Source: JBNJFY01 sp051747265 (GTDB taxonomy: Bacteria; Bacteroidota; Rhodothermia; Balneolales; Balneolaceae). Taken from it: a DNA stretch of 64,000 nt. The notes under the pieces are model-generated. The model worked only from the letters and a program-made list of their open reading frames with translations, was not told the DNA's origin and made no database searches. The translations under genes and the position numbers were made by a program. The stretch covers positions 62,001 through 126,000 of the forward strand of contig JBNJFY010000005.1 of assembly GCA_051747265.1 (NCBI GenBank). Direction: 5' to 3'. This document shows positions 18,939 to 27,048 of the stretch, in pieces. How positions within the stretch are numbered: position 1 is the first letter of the stretch; each line of letters begins with the position of its first letter.

Positions 18939-20045
18939 TTACACATTAAGAGACGTATCTTCGATATACGGATCCAGGATAATTGTAAATACGGTACCGA
19001 CGCCCAATTCGCTTTCTACCTTAACATCACCTTGATGCATATTGGTGATCTCCTTGACAATACTGAGACCTAAGCCCGTGGAATGTTCTCCCCGTGTGCC
19101 TTTGCGGCGTACTGAAGTCGCGAACTGATCAAAGAGTAGGGGCAGATGTTCTTCCTTAATGCCAATTCCCTGGTCAGCTACACTTAATTGAATTTTATCA
19201 GCCACCATTTCCGTACTTATGGATATGGTAGAATCAGTTTCACTGAACTTGATCGCATTGGAAAGTAAGTTGTCAATTAATCTGGAAATTTTGCGCTTAT
19301 CCCAAGTAACTTCCAACTGAGGAACCAATTGGGACGCCACCTTGATCTGTTTCACTTCCAAAAGGTGTTGGAAGCGTTTAATGGCCTGTCGAATCACTTC
19401 ATTTAAAGGAAATTGCTCTGTTTTCAGGATAAAAGATGATTGGGTCAACTGGGATAATTCAATGATATCCTGTGCTATTGCCTTGGTGGTATTACATGCC
19501 TCTCGTTGTTTATGAAGCAGTTCAAGCAATTCACCATTCAACTCCTTTTCCATGATTCCGGCATAAAGATCAAAAATAGCGATAGGAGTGAGTATATCAT
19601 GAGCTATCATACCCAAAGTCCCATTTTTACGCTCAATTAGATCATTCAATTTCGATAAGAGAATTTCTTTCTGCTTCTGTTCGGTGATATCTTGAATAAT
19701 GCCAATAGCTTGAATGGGATCTTCAGTGGTCTGGTCATAATAAATTTTACTAAAACTATTGACGTACATGATGTCGCCGTATTCATCTAAACAGCGATAT
19801 TCCATCTGGAAGTCTTCTTTGTTTTGAGCACAGCTAAGAGCGTAAGTACGAACCGCCTCACGATCTTCGGGATGAATGAATGAGTAAAACTCGGCGAGAC
19901 TGTAATAATCTTTATCTAATAGCCCCAACATTCGTTTAAGATGATCCGAACCTGACCACATACGGGATTTTAAATCGACTTGATAGCTCCCCAGATTAGC
20001 GATCTCCTCAATATGAAATAGAAGATCATTATGTAATTTTAGCAT
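18939..20045 (-). CDS. PAS-domain sensor histidine kinase, cytoplasmic
   Basis: Two-component kinase of 368 residues without transmembrane segments. A PAS_3-type domain occupies about 12-125 (GSYQVDLKSRMWSGSD, FIHPEDREAV, GIIQDITEQK). The HisKA dimer domain follows, with phospho-acceptor His149 in GMIAHDILTP. The ATPase domain shows the N box (DNLLSNAIKFSE), the G1 box (DQGIGI) and the G2 box (STGLGLSIVKEI), so it should be catalytically competent. No response regulator is adjacent, so it is an orphan kinase. The ligand or redox input is unknown. Confidence 0.93.
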   Translation of the reverse strand: MLKLHNDLLFHIEEIANLGSYQVDLKSRMWSGSDHLKRMLGLLDKDYYSLAEFYSFIHPEDREAVRTYALSCAQNKEDFQMEYRCLDEYGDIMYVNSFSKIYYDQTTEDPIQAIGIIQDITEQKQKEILLSKLNDLIERKNGTLGMIAHDILTPIAIFDLYAGIMEKELNGELLELLHKQREACNTTKAIAQDIIELSQLTQSSFILKTEQFPLNEVIRQAIKRFQHLLEVKQIKVASQLVPQLEVTWDKRKISRLIDNLLSNAIKFSETDSTISISTEMVADKIQLSVADQGIGIKEEHLPLLFDQFATSVRRKGTRGEHSTGLGLSIVKEITNMHQGDVKVESELGVGTVFTIILDPYIEDTSLNV

Positions 20046-20361
20046 GAGATACTGCTTAGGTTAAAAGCCGTTTGGGCTGAATCTTCTCCCTTATCTAGCG
20101 TCCAAAATAAGTATATATTTTAAGTAATTATTACTACCTGTATAATATTGATATTAACACTATTATAGGTATTGTTCTGGTGTCATAAGTAATATATGAT
20201 ATGGTATATTTGTAGTGCTCTTTACTACATGGCGTGTTTGTGATACAAAAGGACCTGCCATTGTGAACGTAGTGTGGAATTCCTCGATGATAAAAAGTTA
20301 ACATTCGGACCAACTTCTATTATATTGGGCGCCCTTTTACACGCATGGAAATGACTCATTT
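20046..20361. other. intergenic region with a small repeat remnant
   Basis: AT-rich gap between the divergent kinase and adenosine deaminase genes, so it should carry both promoters. None could be assigned with confidence. Bases 20252-20290 (CCATTGTGAACGTAGTGTGG and following) match the inner left part of the 129-bp miniature element, without either terminal repeat. This is a decayed fragment. Confidence 0.55.
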
Positions 20362-21354
20362 ATGGAATATCAGCAACGGCCTAAAATAGAATTACATGTA
20401 CACCTGGATACGTCATTGAGCTACGAGGTGGTCAAAGAATTACGCCCGGGGACCGCCCCTAAATACTTTAATACGCATTTTATTGCGCCCCCAAAATGTG
20501 AAGACTTGGCCGATTATATTGCCCGTGCGGAGTCATCCATACAGTTAATGCAAACATGGGAAGGGTTGCGAGCGGTTACCTTGGATCTGTTTCGTCAATT
20601 CCAGGCGGATAATGTCATTTATGCCGAAGTGCGGTTTGCCCCTCTGGAACACACCAGAATGGACTTAACCGCTGAGCAGGTGGTACAGGCCGTGAATGAT
20701 GCTGTTGTGGAAGGACACGAAAAAACCGGGATTCAAGTGGGGGTCATTCTGTGCACGTTGCGTCATTTTAGTGAGCAGCAAAGCATGCAAACGGTACAAC
20801 TGGTGGAACAGTTCAAGGCGGAACAGGTTTGTGGATTCGATATCGCCGCTGATGAAGTTCATTATCCCATCGATAATCATATTTCTGCTTTTGAATATGC
20901 TCAAGAGCACCAACTGAACCGTACGGCCCACGCAGGAGAGGCGCGGGGCGCGGAGAGTGTTTGGGAGACCCTCAATCATTTTAAACCACACCGAATAGGG
21001 CACGGTGTGCGAAGTGTGGAAGATCCCATGCTGTTGGATTACTTAAAGGAGCATTTCATCCATCTGGAAGTTTGTCCGACCAGTAATGTACAAACCGATG
21101 TGTTTGATAAATTGCAAGATCATTCCTTGCCACAGTTGAAAGCTCATCAGATATCGGTGGGGATAAACACGGATGGCCGTGGATTATCCAATGTCACATT
21201 AGCCGATGAGTATAATAAGCTGAACCAGACCTTCGGATGGAATAAGCAAGATTTCTTGAGGTGTAATTTAGAAGCGTTGAAGCATGCTTTTACCACTCCA
21301 GAACGAAAAGCTGTTCTTCGTGAACGATTGATCGACGGTTACCAAGTGGATTAG
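20362..21354 (+). CDS. add: adenosine deaminase family protein
   Basis: Zinc-dependent TIM-barrel hydrolase that deaminates adenosine to inosine in purine salvage. The metal and catalytic motifs are in order: KIELHVHLDTSLS (two His), GFDIAADE, TAHAGEARG (His and the catalytic Glu), RIGHGVRS, VCPTSN and GINTDGRGLSN (metal Asp). Two positions differ from textbook ADA. The HLDGS glycine is Thr, and the second Asp of NTDD is Gly, comparable to the NTDN type found in many bacterial members. Deamination of a related nucleoside is therefore possible. The 330-residue length is normal. The stop overlaps that of the convergent lipoprotein gene by 4 bases. Confidence 0.85.
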   Translation: MEYQQRPKIELHVHLDTSLSYEVVKELRPGTAPKYFNTHFIAPPKCEDLADYIARAESSIQLMQTWEGLRAVTLDLFRQFQADNVIYAEVRFAPLEHTRMDLTAEQVVQAVNDAVVEGHEKTGIQVGVILCTLRHFSEQQSMQTVQLVEQFKAEQVCGFDIAADEVHYPIDNHISAFEYAQEHQLNRTAHAGEARGAESVWETLNHFKPHRIGHGVRSVEDPMLLDYLKEHFIHLEVCPTSNVQTDVFDKLQDHSLPQLKAHQISVGINTDGRGLSNVTLADEYNKLNQTFGWNKQDFLRCNLEALKHAFTTPERKAVLRERLIDGYQVD

Positions 21355-21875
21355 TAAATGTAGTTGATGGAAACGTTGGGTATTTGAAGGTAGTAGATTT
21401 TATCTCGCTGGGTATCTTCCAATTTTACACCCACTGTCGCTTCGGTGTTGTTCTGCCATTCCGGGCCATTGCGGGCGAACAAAAAGTTGACCGAAGGGGT
21501 GGAGGTGGTTTTTTGTTCTATCTCGTCAGGTATCCACACCTGCTGACCTTTGACTATGTAAAACTGAGATGCCTTCAGTGATTCGGGTATGGGTTGTTGT
21601 GACACCGTTTGAACTTCTATAGCCGCCACTAAACGTACCGGTGGATTTACGCTAGGCATAAAATTTCTCGTCAAATGAGCTTTGCCAGTATAGGTAATTC
21701 CCTGAATTGTGGGGGTAGTATCCGCCGATCGTATGGTGGCTAGCATTTTTTGATCGTGGGTTATTGCGCCATTTTCAATCGAGGTGGTAGTGGTGGAGTC
21801 AACCATACAGCCAGTCAATGAAAACGTAATCAGAAGTACGAACGTCAACAAATGATATGATTTAGATGGTAACAT
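21351..21875 (-). CDS. hypothetical lipoprotein
   Basis: Unrecognised 174-residue protein. The signal peptide has the lipobox LTGC (Cys23), followed by a Thr/Ser-rich linker. The mature part looks like a small beta-sandwich (PPVRLVAAIEVQTV, FYIVKGQQVWIPDEIE, ATVGVKLEDTQRDKIYYLQI). No catalytic motif is visible. It ends in a 4-base stop overlap with add on the opposite strand. Confidence 0.7.
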   Translation of the reverse strand: MLPSKSYHLLTFVLLITFSLTGCMVDSTTTTSIENGAITHDQKMLATIRSADTTPTIQGITYTGKAHLTRNFMPSVNPPVRLVAAIEVQTVSQQPIPESLKASQFYIVKGQQVWIPDEIEQKTTSTPSVNFLFARNGPEWQNNTEATVGVKLEDTQRDKIYYLQIPNVSINYIY

Positions 21876-22039
21876 AATTAATACGCTTTGTCTGATTATC
21901 TGTAACTGTAGAAAAGATACATCCTTTTTAACAGGCTGTAAACTGCACGGCTAGGTAAGAGAGCGAAAAAAGTTGAATTAACGTAAAATCTCTGCTAAAT
22001 ACTGTAGTCACAATTTTCAACCGATAACGCTAAACAGTT

Positions 22040-22360
22040 ATGGATATCGATCACCAAAAATTAAGAGACGGAACCGAATTAATTAGCAATTTTATGGGTT
22101 CCACCATTAAAATCGATCAAGATGATGTGAAGGATATTCCGTTGGCTTTTCTCAAGCCCGAGGACATGAAATTTCACTTGGCCTGGAAATGGCTTATGCC
22201 CGTGGTGTTAAAGATCGAAGAAGAACTCGGTTATCAGGTGGTGATTGATGGAAACCAATGTACCATTACGACTGATGATGGCACCACTTTTGAACACAAC
22301 AGCGACACCAAGATGGAAGCCATTTGGCGCACTGTGGTAGCGTGTTTGGAAAGCGAATAA
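22040..22360 (+). CDS. hypothetical protein, 106 residues
   Basis: Small acidic soluble protein with a helical middle, FHLAWKWLMPVVLKIEEELG, followed by two short strands (YQVVIDGNQCTITTDD). Similar short proteins occur as uncharacterised genes in Bacteroidota, as far as I recall. No function can be assigned. It is transcribed alone and ends before a strong hairpin terminator. Confidence 0.65.
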   Translation: MDIDHQKLRDGTELISNFMGSTIKIDQDDVKDIPLAFLKPEDMKFHLAWKWLMPVVLKIEEELGYQVVIDGNQCTITTDDGTTFEHNSDTKMEAIWRTVVACLESE

Positions 22361-22382
22361 TGGTATAAATATTTTCCGTTTT

Positions 22383-22420
22383 AAGCTGTTAACCACTGCG
22401 AAGGTTAACAGCTTTTTTTA
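22383..22420 (+). terminator. rho-independent terminator
   Basis: Perfect 12-bp stem AAGCTGTTAACC (22383-22394) with GGTTAACAGCTT (22403-22414), an 8-base loop and a T-run, placed 23 bp after the 106-residue gene. Confidence 0.9.
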
Positions 22421-22467
22421 TTCTGTTTCGTTCATAAATTATTAAGTACTAAAACCCGTCTATAATA

Positions 22468-22586
22468 GAGAGCTTTGCAAACTTCCTGTTATGGTGAACG
22501 TAGTGCACCAAATTCCCCGATTAAATGGTGATTAATACTATATCTAATCATGACATAACAGGTTTCGAAGAGTTTGCAAAACCATT
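22468..22586. repeat. decayed miniature inverted-repeat element, copy E
   Basis: It starts GAGAGCTTTGCAAAC and contains GTGAACGTAGTGCACCAA and CCGATTAAATGGTGATTA, matching the interior of the 129-bp element with many changes and about 10 bases missing. It ends near AGTTTGCAAAACC. No target duplication is recognisable. It is an old copy, 150 bp from the intact copy B. Confidence 0.75.
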
Positions 22587-22735
22587 CCATATATAACTGC
22601 ATGATTATATATATTATGGAGATGTAAAATAGTGTATTTTTTGTGTAGATCTGTTTTAATGGATGGCAATATTCTAATTTTATTTAATCATGATTTTCTA
22701 TTCCATAATAGTTCAATATTCATCAATAATTTAAT

Positions 22736-22864
22736 GAGGGCTTTGCAAAACTACCTGTCATTGCGAACGTAGTGCGGCAAACCCCCGATTAGATTGTGTA
22801 AACGGTGAGTGTTACTATATCTTGCCAAGACAGAATAAAGTTCGGAAGGTTTTGCAAAGCCCTC
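22736..22864. repeat. miniature inverted-repeat element, copy B (129 bp)
   Basis: Ends are GAGGGCTTTGCAAAAC and GGTTTTGCAAAGCCCTC. It is flanked by a perfect 5-bp duplication, TTAAT at 22731-22735 and 22865-22869. The next base, 22870, begins the probable GTG start codon of the downstream sensor gene, so the element supplies the whole leader of that gene. Confidence 0.93.
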
Positions 22865-22869
22865 TTAAT

Positions 22870-23757
22870 GTGTTAGAAAAGAGTCTAGAGAAAAAAATAC
22901 TATCCACCTCACTGGTTAGTGTAATTGTGGCAACGATTGCCTTATTGGTCCACGATTCGGTAGTATCGTATGATTATAACGATATCATTCTGGAGCTAAC
23001 CGGGATGGTTATTTTTTCCACTTTATACTACCTGCATCGAAATGAGTCGTATATGTCGCTTGTATCCAATGCGTTGTTGATTAGCGTCTTTTTGTTACTC
23101 AATATTAGTTGGTATACCAATAGAGGTATGGGTATTGGCATTGTCTTGATGTTTTATACCGCGGTAGTCATCGCCCAGTTACTAATTAAAGAAAAATATC
23201 GGTGGTGGCTTACGGGAGGATATTCCCTGAATATGTTGGTGCTACTGCTATGGGAAGGGTGGAGCGAACACTTTTTTATCCTAGGTTTATACCCTAATGT
23301 CTCTGAATTTCCATTGGTGACCAAGGGCATATTTATCTTCATCACCTTATCGGTAACCAGCGGGGTCATGATCTTTATTAAACGTCAATATGATGAAGCC
23401 TATCAATTGGTCAGACAGCAACAGGACGAGTTACTCATCAAGAACGAGCGCATATCTAACATCAATTCGGAGTTGGAGAAAAAAGTAGATCAGCGGACCC
23501 ATGAATTGTTACAACATCAGGAAAAACTATTGCGATATGCCTTTTTCCATTCGCATGACTTGCGCGCTCCCATTACCAATTTATTGACCATTCATGAAGC
23601 GTTACAGTTAGATAATCTGACGGACAAAGAAAAGAATGCGTTGATTAAAAAACTTCATGATGAAACGGAGAGACTAGATCAGAAAATTCGAGAAGTTCAA
23701 AAGACATTGGAAAACAGCGAGTATTCGAGTGCCTATCATCAGCTGTTACAAGATTAA
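22870..23757 (+). CDS. membrane sensor with DHp domain but no ATPase domain
   Basis: Histidine-kinase-like protein of about 295 residues from the GTG at 22870. Several hydrophobic helices (about six) fill the first 170 residues. A coiled-coil linker (YQLVRQQQDELLIKNERISN) leads into a HisKA dimer domain with the H box FFHSHDLRAPITNLL, giving a candidate phospho-acceptor His. The protein stops about 65 residues later, with no N, G1 or G2 boxes, so it cannot bind ATP by itself. A TTG-initiated longer frame from 22822 would read 16 residues encoded by the miniature element and is less likely. A single-domain receiver follows 12 bp later, almost certainly its partner. Confidence 0.8.
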   Translation: MLEKSLEKKILSTSLVSVIVATIALLVHDSVVSYDYNDIILELTGMVIFSTLYYLHRNESYMSLVSNALLISVFLLLNISWYTNRGMGIGIVLMFYTAVVIAQLLIKEKYRWWLTGGYSLNMLVLLLWEGWSEHFFILGLYPNVSEFPLVTKGIFIFITLSVTSGVMIFIKRQYDEAYQLVRQQQDELLIKNERISNINSELEKKVDQRTHELLQHQEKLLRYAFFHSHDLRAPITNLLTIHEALQLDNLTDKEKNALIKKLHDETERLDQKIREVQKTLENSEYSSAYHQLLQD

Positions 23758-23769
23758 ACCGGCGTGTAG

Positions 23770-24126
23770 ATGAAAAGTGTACTATTAGTTGACGATGATC
23801 CCAGTTTTACTTTCGCCGCCCAAGTACTGTTTAAGCATAACGTCGAACCGGTGGAGTTGGAGATTTGCCATCACGGGGAACAAGCGATTGAACGTTTTGC
23901 CAGGATAAAGCCAGACCTGATGTTGCTGGATATCAATATGCCCGAAATGAATGGGTGGGAAGTACTGGAGCAGTTAAGTGTGGACGATAACTCTTTCACA
24001 CTGTATATACTCTCCTCATCCATCGATCGTCATGATTTGGAACGAGCAAAAAATCATCCATTGGTTACTAATTATTTGTCTAAGCCGCTCACTGGTGAGT
24101 TGGTGGAACGAATGTTAGGAAGATGA
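23770..24126 (+). CDS. single-domain response regulator (receiver only)
   Basis: CheY-like receiver of 118 residues. The acidic pocket is DDD at residues 8-10, the phosphorylation site is Asp54 in LMLLDINMPEMNGWE, the switch Ser lies in LYILSSS, and the conserved Lys is in YLSKPLTGE. There is no output domain, so it must act by protein contact or phosphotransfer. It is 12 bp downstream of the DHp-only sensor and forms a two-gene unit with it. Confidence 0.95.
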   Translation: MKSVLLVDDDPSFTFAAQVLFKHNVEPVELEICHHGEQAIERFARIKPDLMLLDINMPEMNGWEVLEQLSVDDNSFTLYILSSSIDRHDLERAKNHPLVTNYLSKPLTGELVERMLGR

Positions 24127-24139
24127 TGGTAAATTGGAT

Positions 24140-25594
24140 TTACACACTTGAAGAGCTATTGGAATCAACCAGCTGCCAGATATCTTCTCCTGCTACGGTT
24201 TCTAAATCAGAGACACGAAAGGTATGCCCGCTATTGCGTGAGGCTATTGCCAGTTGCACGGTTGTCAATTCAGCACGTTTTTGAAATACGGTCTGTCGCA
24301 GGGTAAGTGATTGTACCCGGTGAACCGGTACCAGGGCGGTGGTTCGTGATAGCAGGCGATAGCGCAGCGCTATTTTCTGGGAATGCTCATCTTTAACATT
24401 TAAGCCTATTCCGGCATCGTTATATCGCCACCAAGCCCAAATAGCCAGGGGAACGAGTAACCAGGCCAGCTGTAGCCAGTACATATCCCACCAACTGATA
24501 GCACCGATTAGAACTACTGCCGGGGTCAGGGTACGAAATAAATATCTGCGCAGGGAGCGCTGCGGTAGGGATTGAAGGGAGATATGTTGCGCGTAATCAG
24601 GCATCAGCTCTTCCATGACCGATTCTAATTGTTCTTTTCGGATCAGTGGATAAAGCACCGAGGAGTGAGATTGTCCCTCCCCGAAACCGGCGCTGTCGAT
24701 ATGGAGGGATGCCCATCCAAACGGTTGACGAAAAAGACCTTCTACAATTCGTACGGCTTGAATACGGTTGAATGGGATGGTGCTTTGTTTCTGCTCAAAG
24801 AGTCCGCGTTGGATGACCAACTCATCGGGCCAGACGGTGACTTTAAAACCCCCGTTAACGATTAAAAATCCGGCTACAGCTAAAATATAGGCGAGCAAAA
24901 AAATACCTACGGCAAATAGTAACGTGACCGTAGCACCCGGTAAATCGGACATGCGCAGAGCTGATAACCAACGCTCCAAGCGTTCTTCTGTAAGCAGCTG
25001 ATCGGCCTGTGAGAATATCGTGGCCAACATAGACAAAACCACACCAAAACTACCTGAACTTAAAGCAGCTTTCCATAGATCGGCTCGCGAAATACGACGT
25101 TGATAAACGGGTTCCGCCGGAGCGGTTTCTTCGGTTTCATCGGGCTCTGAGGGCGCAACACGGTGTTTTTGAAGGGCTTTCTTTAAGTCTTCGGCCTCTT
25201 GGTGAGTTAGAGCATCAATGGTACTGTTGGCCGAAGCGGAACCGGCGGTGCGTATTTGTACGCTCACCAGTCCAAACATCCGCTGAATGGGACCCGCGTT
25301 TATATCGATGACTTGAATACGGTCGCTGGAAAGGCTCAATGATTGGCGACTGATGATTCCCGATTCCACATACAATGTGCCGTTCTCAACTTTGAATAGG
25401 AATCGTTGCCAGCGTAAAAAGCCAATGACTAATACCAGAATCAGAATGCCTAATGTAGTGAGTAAGTGCCATTTGGAGGGCGTAGAACCACCGGCGATAA
25501 ACACCAGGATTCCGATATTGATCAGGTTGTTTTTGATCAAATCCCAGGCCCGTGCCAGGGCGGCTACCGGATGTTGTCGTTTAAACTCAAACAT
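24140..25594 (-). CDS. YdbT-like membrane protein with bacterial PH domains
   Basis: Membrane protein of 484 residues. Paired hydrophobic helices alternate with bPH2 (DUF304) domains of the pattern VENGTLYVESGIISRQSLSLSSDRIQ: the first at about 60-130, a second near 245-330 (VWPDELVIQRGLFEQKQSTIPFNRI) and a third at the C-terminus (ALRYRLLSRTTALVPVHRVQ). It overlaps the upstream PH-domain gene by 8 bp. The YdbS/YdbT pair is conserved in many bacteria, and the B. subtilis homologues protect against certain bacteriocins. The role here is inferred only by homology. Confidence 0.9.
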   Translation of the reverse strand: MFEFKRQHPVAALARAWDLIKNNLINIGILVFIAGGSTPSKWHLLTTLGILILVLVIGFLRWQRFLFKVENGTLYVESGIISRQSLSLSSDRIQVIDINAGPIQRMFGLVSVQIRTAGSASANSTIDALTHQEAEDLKKALQKHRVAPSEPDETEETAPAEPVYQRRISRADLWKAALSSGSFGVVLSMLATIFSQADQLLTEERLERWLSALRMSDLPGATVTLLFAVGIFLLAYILAVAGFLIVNGGFKVTVWPDELVIQRGLFEQKQSTIPFNRIQAVRIVEGLFRQPFGWASLHIDSAGFGEGQSHSSVLYPLIRKEQLESVMEELMPDYAQHISLQSLPQRSLRRYLFRTLTPAVVLIGAISWWDMYWLQLAWLLVPLAIWAWWRYNDAGIGLNVKDEHSQKIALRYRLLSRTTALVPVHRVQSLTLRQTVFQKRAELTTVQLAIASRNSGHTFRVSDLETVAGEDIWQLVDSNSSSSV

Positions 25595-26063
25595 CTTCCT
25601 TAGACTTTTGTACGGCCTGAGCTATCTGATCACGCAATTGCTGTGCGGTATTTTCATCCAAAGCGGGAATCTCGTGCGTGGTAGCCGCTGAGGAGATCGT
25701 TACGCTGGCCAGGCTAAACCAGCGGTAGATGGGACCTTGCCGCGTATCTACGTGCTGCACTCTATTGATAGGAACCAATATTCGGCGAATGATAAAAATC
25801 CCGTATTTGAGCTCAATTTGCTTCTCTTTCACTTCGTAGCGCCAGTGTCGGTGTCGAACCACAGGAACGTATACAATATAAATAGTGGCCAGTAACAGCA
25901 CTGCGATCAATGCCAAAATAAGTTGCACCAGAGTCAGCTTCCCCATGAAAGAAACGGTGGCAAAATAGAGAACAATCCCTGTGAGGATTGCTTTAACGCC
26001 ATTGGCCAGTTGCCACGCCCCGACGGCGGATTCATGTATTCGATACTGCGGATCAGTGAGCAT
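25587..26063 (-). CDS. YdbS-like PH-domain membrane protein
   Basis: 158 residues: two adjacent transmembrane helices (about 20-65), then one bPH2 domain (VVRHRHWRYEVKEKQIELKY, ILVPINRVQHVDTRQGPIYR, SSAATTHEIPALDENTAQQL). It is the first gene of an operon with the larger YdbT-like protein, with an 8-bp translational overlap that suggests coupling. Confidence 0.9.
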   Translation of the reverse strand: MLTDPQYRIHESAVGAWQLANGVKAILTGIVLYFATVSFMGKLTLVQLILALIAVLLLATIYIVYVPVVRHRHWRYEVKEKQIELKYGIFIIRRILVPINRVQHVDTRQGPIYRWFSLASVTISSAATTHEIPALDENTAQQLRDQIAQAVQKSKEDV

Positions 26064-26137
26064 ATATTGTCATTTGAATCTATCCTGTGAGTGTGTAGAT
26101 AGTAGCAGGCATATAGGCGAGAGTCAAGGGGGGATGG

Positions 26138-26337
26138 GGCGGCTTTGCCGCTGAGTGATAGAGTGATGGAGTGACGCGGCTTCGCCGCTTAATGATAAAG
26201 TGAATTGGGCTGCCTTCTTCCACTTCTCAATCCAAATGAACATTCACAGAACATTTCAAATTTGATCTTGAAGCTATGCACCAACAAGAAATTCACTCCA
26301 TCACTCCATCACTCAGCGGCGTAGCCGCGTCACTCTA
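26138..26337. repeat. inverted repeat of GCGGC/GAGTGA modules
   Basis: The left arm at about 26138-26208 contains GGCGGCTTTGCCGC, AGAGTGATGGAGTGACGCGG and TTCGCCGC. The complementary right arm at about 26291-26337 contains ATCACTCCATCACTCAGCGG and CGTAGCCGCG. Small GC-rich hairpins sit within each arm, and about 80 bp separates them. It could fold as a long cruciform in the 3' region between the VOC and YdbS genes. No coding capacity. Confidence 0.7.
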
Positions 26338-26478
26338 GACATCCAGCCATTGACGCTCTATCTGAGCTAACTGTTGTTTCGCTTCCTGTTGGGGGAACGA
26401 CCTCCAATCGTCCGAAGGACATTCGAGCGTCGTTGAAATATCAATACCCCAAATAGGGTACGGCGGGGCTAAATCAAT
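26335..26478 (-). CDS. possible small ORF, 47 codons, non-standard start
   Basis: Directly after the VOC gene a frame opens with ATT GAT TTA and runs to TAG at 26335. It encodes a composition that looks genuinely coding (APPYPIWGIDIS, CPSDDWRSFPQQEAKQQLAQ, ERQWLDV). The only upstream limit is an in-frame TAA at 26481-26479, so no ATG, GTG or TTG start exists. The ATT at 26478 overlaps the VOC stop codon by one base (ATTGA), compatible with translational coupling. It may be a real coupled peptide, or a remnant of a gene whose 5' end was lost. Not recognised. Confidence 0.3.
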   Translation of the reverse strand: MDLAPPYPIWGIDISTTLECPSDDWRSFPQQEAKQQLAQIERQWLDV

Positions 26479-26971
26479 TTAACTCAGCTAACAGATCATC
26501 CAGTTCCAATGGCTCGGTGACCATCTTCAAATTTCCATTGCTGTCATAAGGCCACTCCGATTCCGGTCGATCCCAGTAGAGCTCCAAGCCATTGCCATCA
26601 GGATCATTCAAGTAGATTGCTTGCGATACACCGTGATCAGCCACACCGGTAATCGGATACTCATGTTGCTGTAGCTGCTTTAACACTCTCGCTAATTCTT
26701 TGCGATTGGGATACACAATGGCCGCGTGAAATAAACCCGCGCTTCGTCTGGGAGCCGGTCCAGTACCTTCACTATACCATGTATTTAATCCAATATGATG
26801 ATGATAATCTCCAGCAGACAAAAAAGCCGCTTGATCTCCCATGCGCTGGGTCACGTTAAGACCCAGAATATCCCGATAGAAGGAGAGGGCCTTCTCCAGG
26901 TCAGTGACTTTCAGATGGATATGACCAATGCGGGTTTGAGAGGGAACAGAATAGGATGATTGATCAGCCAT
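26474..26971 (-). CDS. VOC-superfamily (glyoxalase/dioxygenase) protein
   Basis: One vicinal-oxygen-chelate unit of 165 residues, like the N-terminal part of CatE-type catechol 2,3-dioxygenases. The metal ligands fit the pattern: His in IGHIHLKVTDLEKALSFYRD, His in HHHIGLNTW, and Glu in DPDNGLELYW-like DPDGNGLELYWDRP. The final WPYDSNGNLKMVTEPLELDDLL tail is typical of this group. The reaction, either ring cleavage or another metal-dependent step, cannot be told from the fold. It is transcribed alone or with the possible small frame behind it. Confidence 0.88.
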   Translation of the reverse strand: MADQSSYSVPSQTRIGHIHLKVTDLEKALSFYRDILGLNVTQRMGDQAAFLSAGDYHHHIGLNTWYSEGTGPAPRRSAGLFHAAIVYPNRKELARVLKQLQQHEYPITGVADHGVSQAIYLNDPDGNGLELYWDRPESEWPYDSNGNLKMVTEPLELDDLLAELN

Positions 26972-27048
26972 GCGTGCGTTGATTCATTGCATATAGGTGT
27001 GAAAATTAAACGCCGCAAATATGGAAATAATATAAATTGATGAAAATA

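Noticed and set aside
22822..22869. TTG start giving the sensor 16 more residues
   Set aside because: Those codons are the right end of miniature element B plus its target duplication; the gene predates the insertion.
26138..26337. Repeat units considered as a CRISPR array
   Set aside because: The units are inverted rather than direct, of unequal length, and there are no regular spacers or cas genes.
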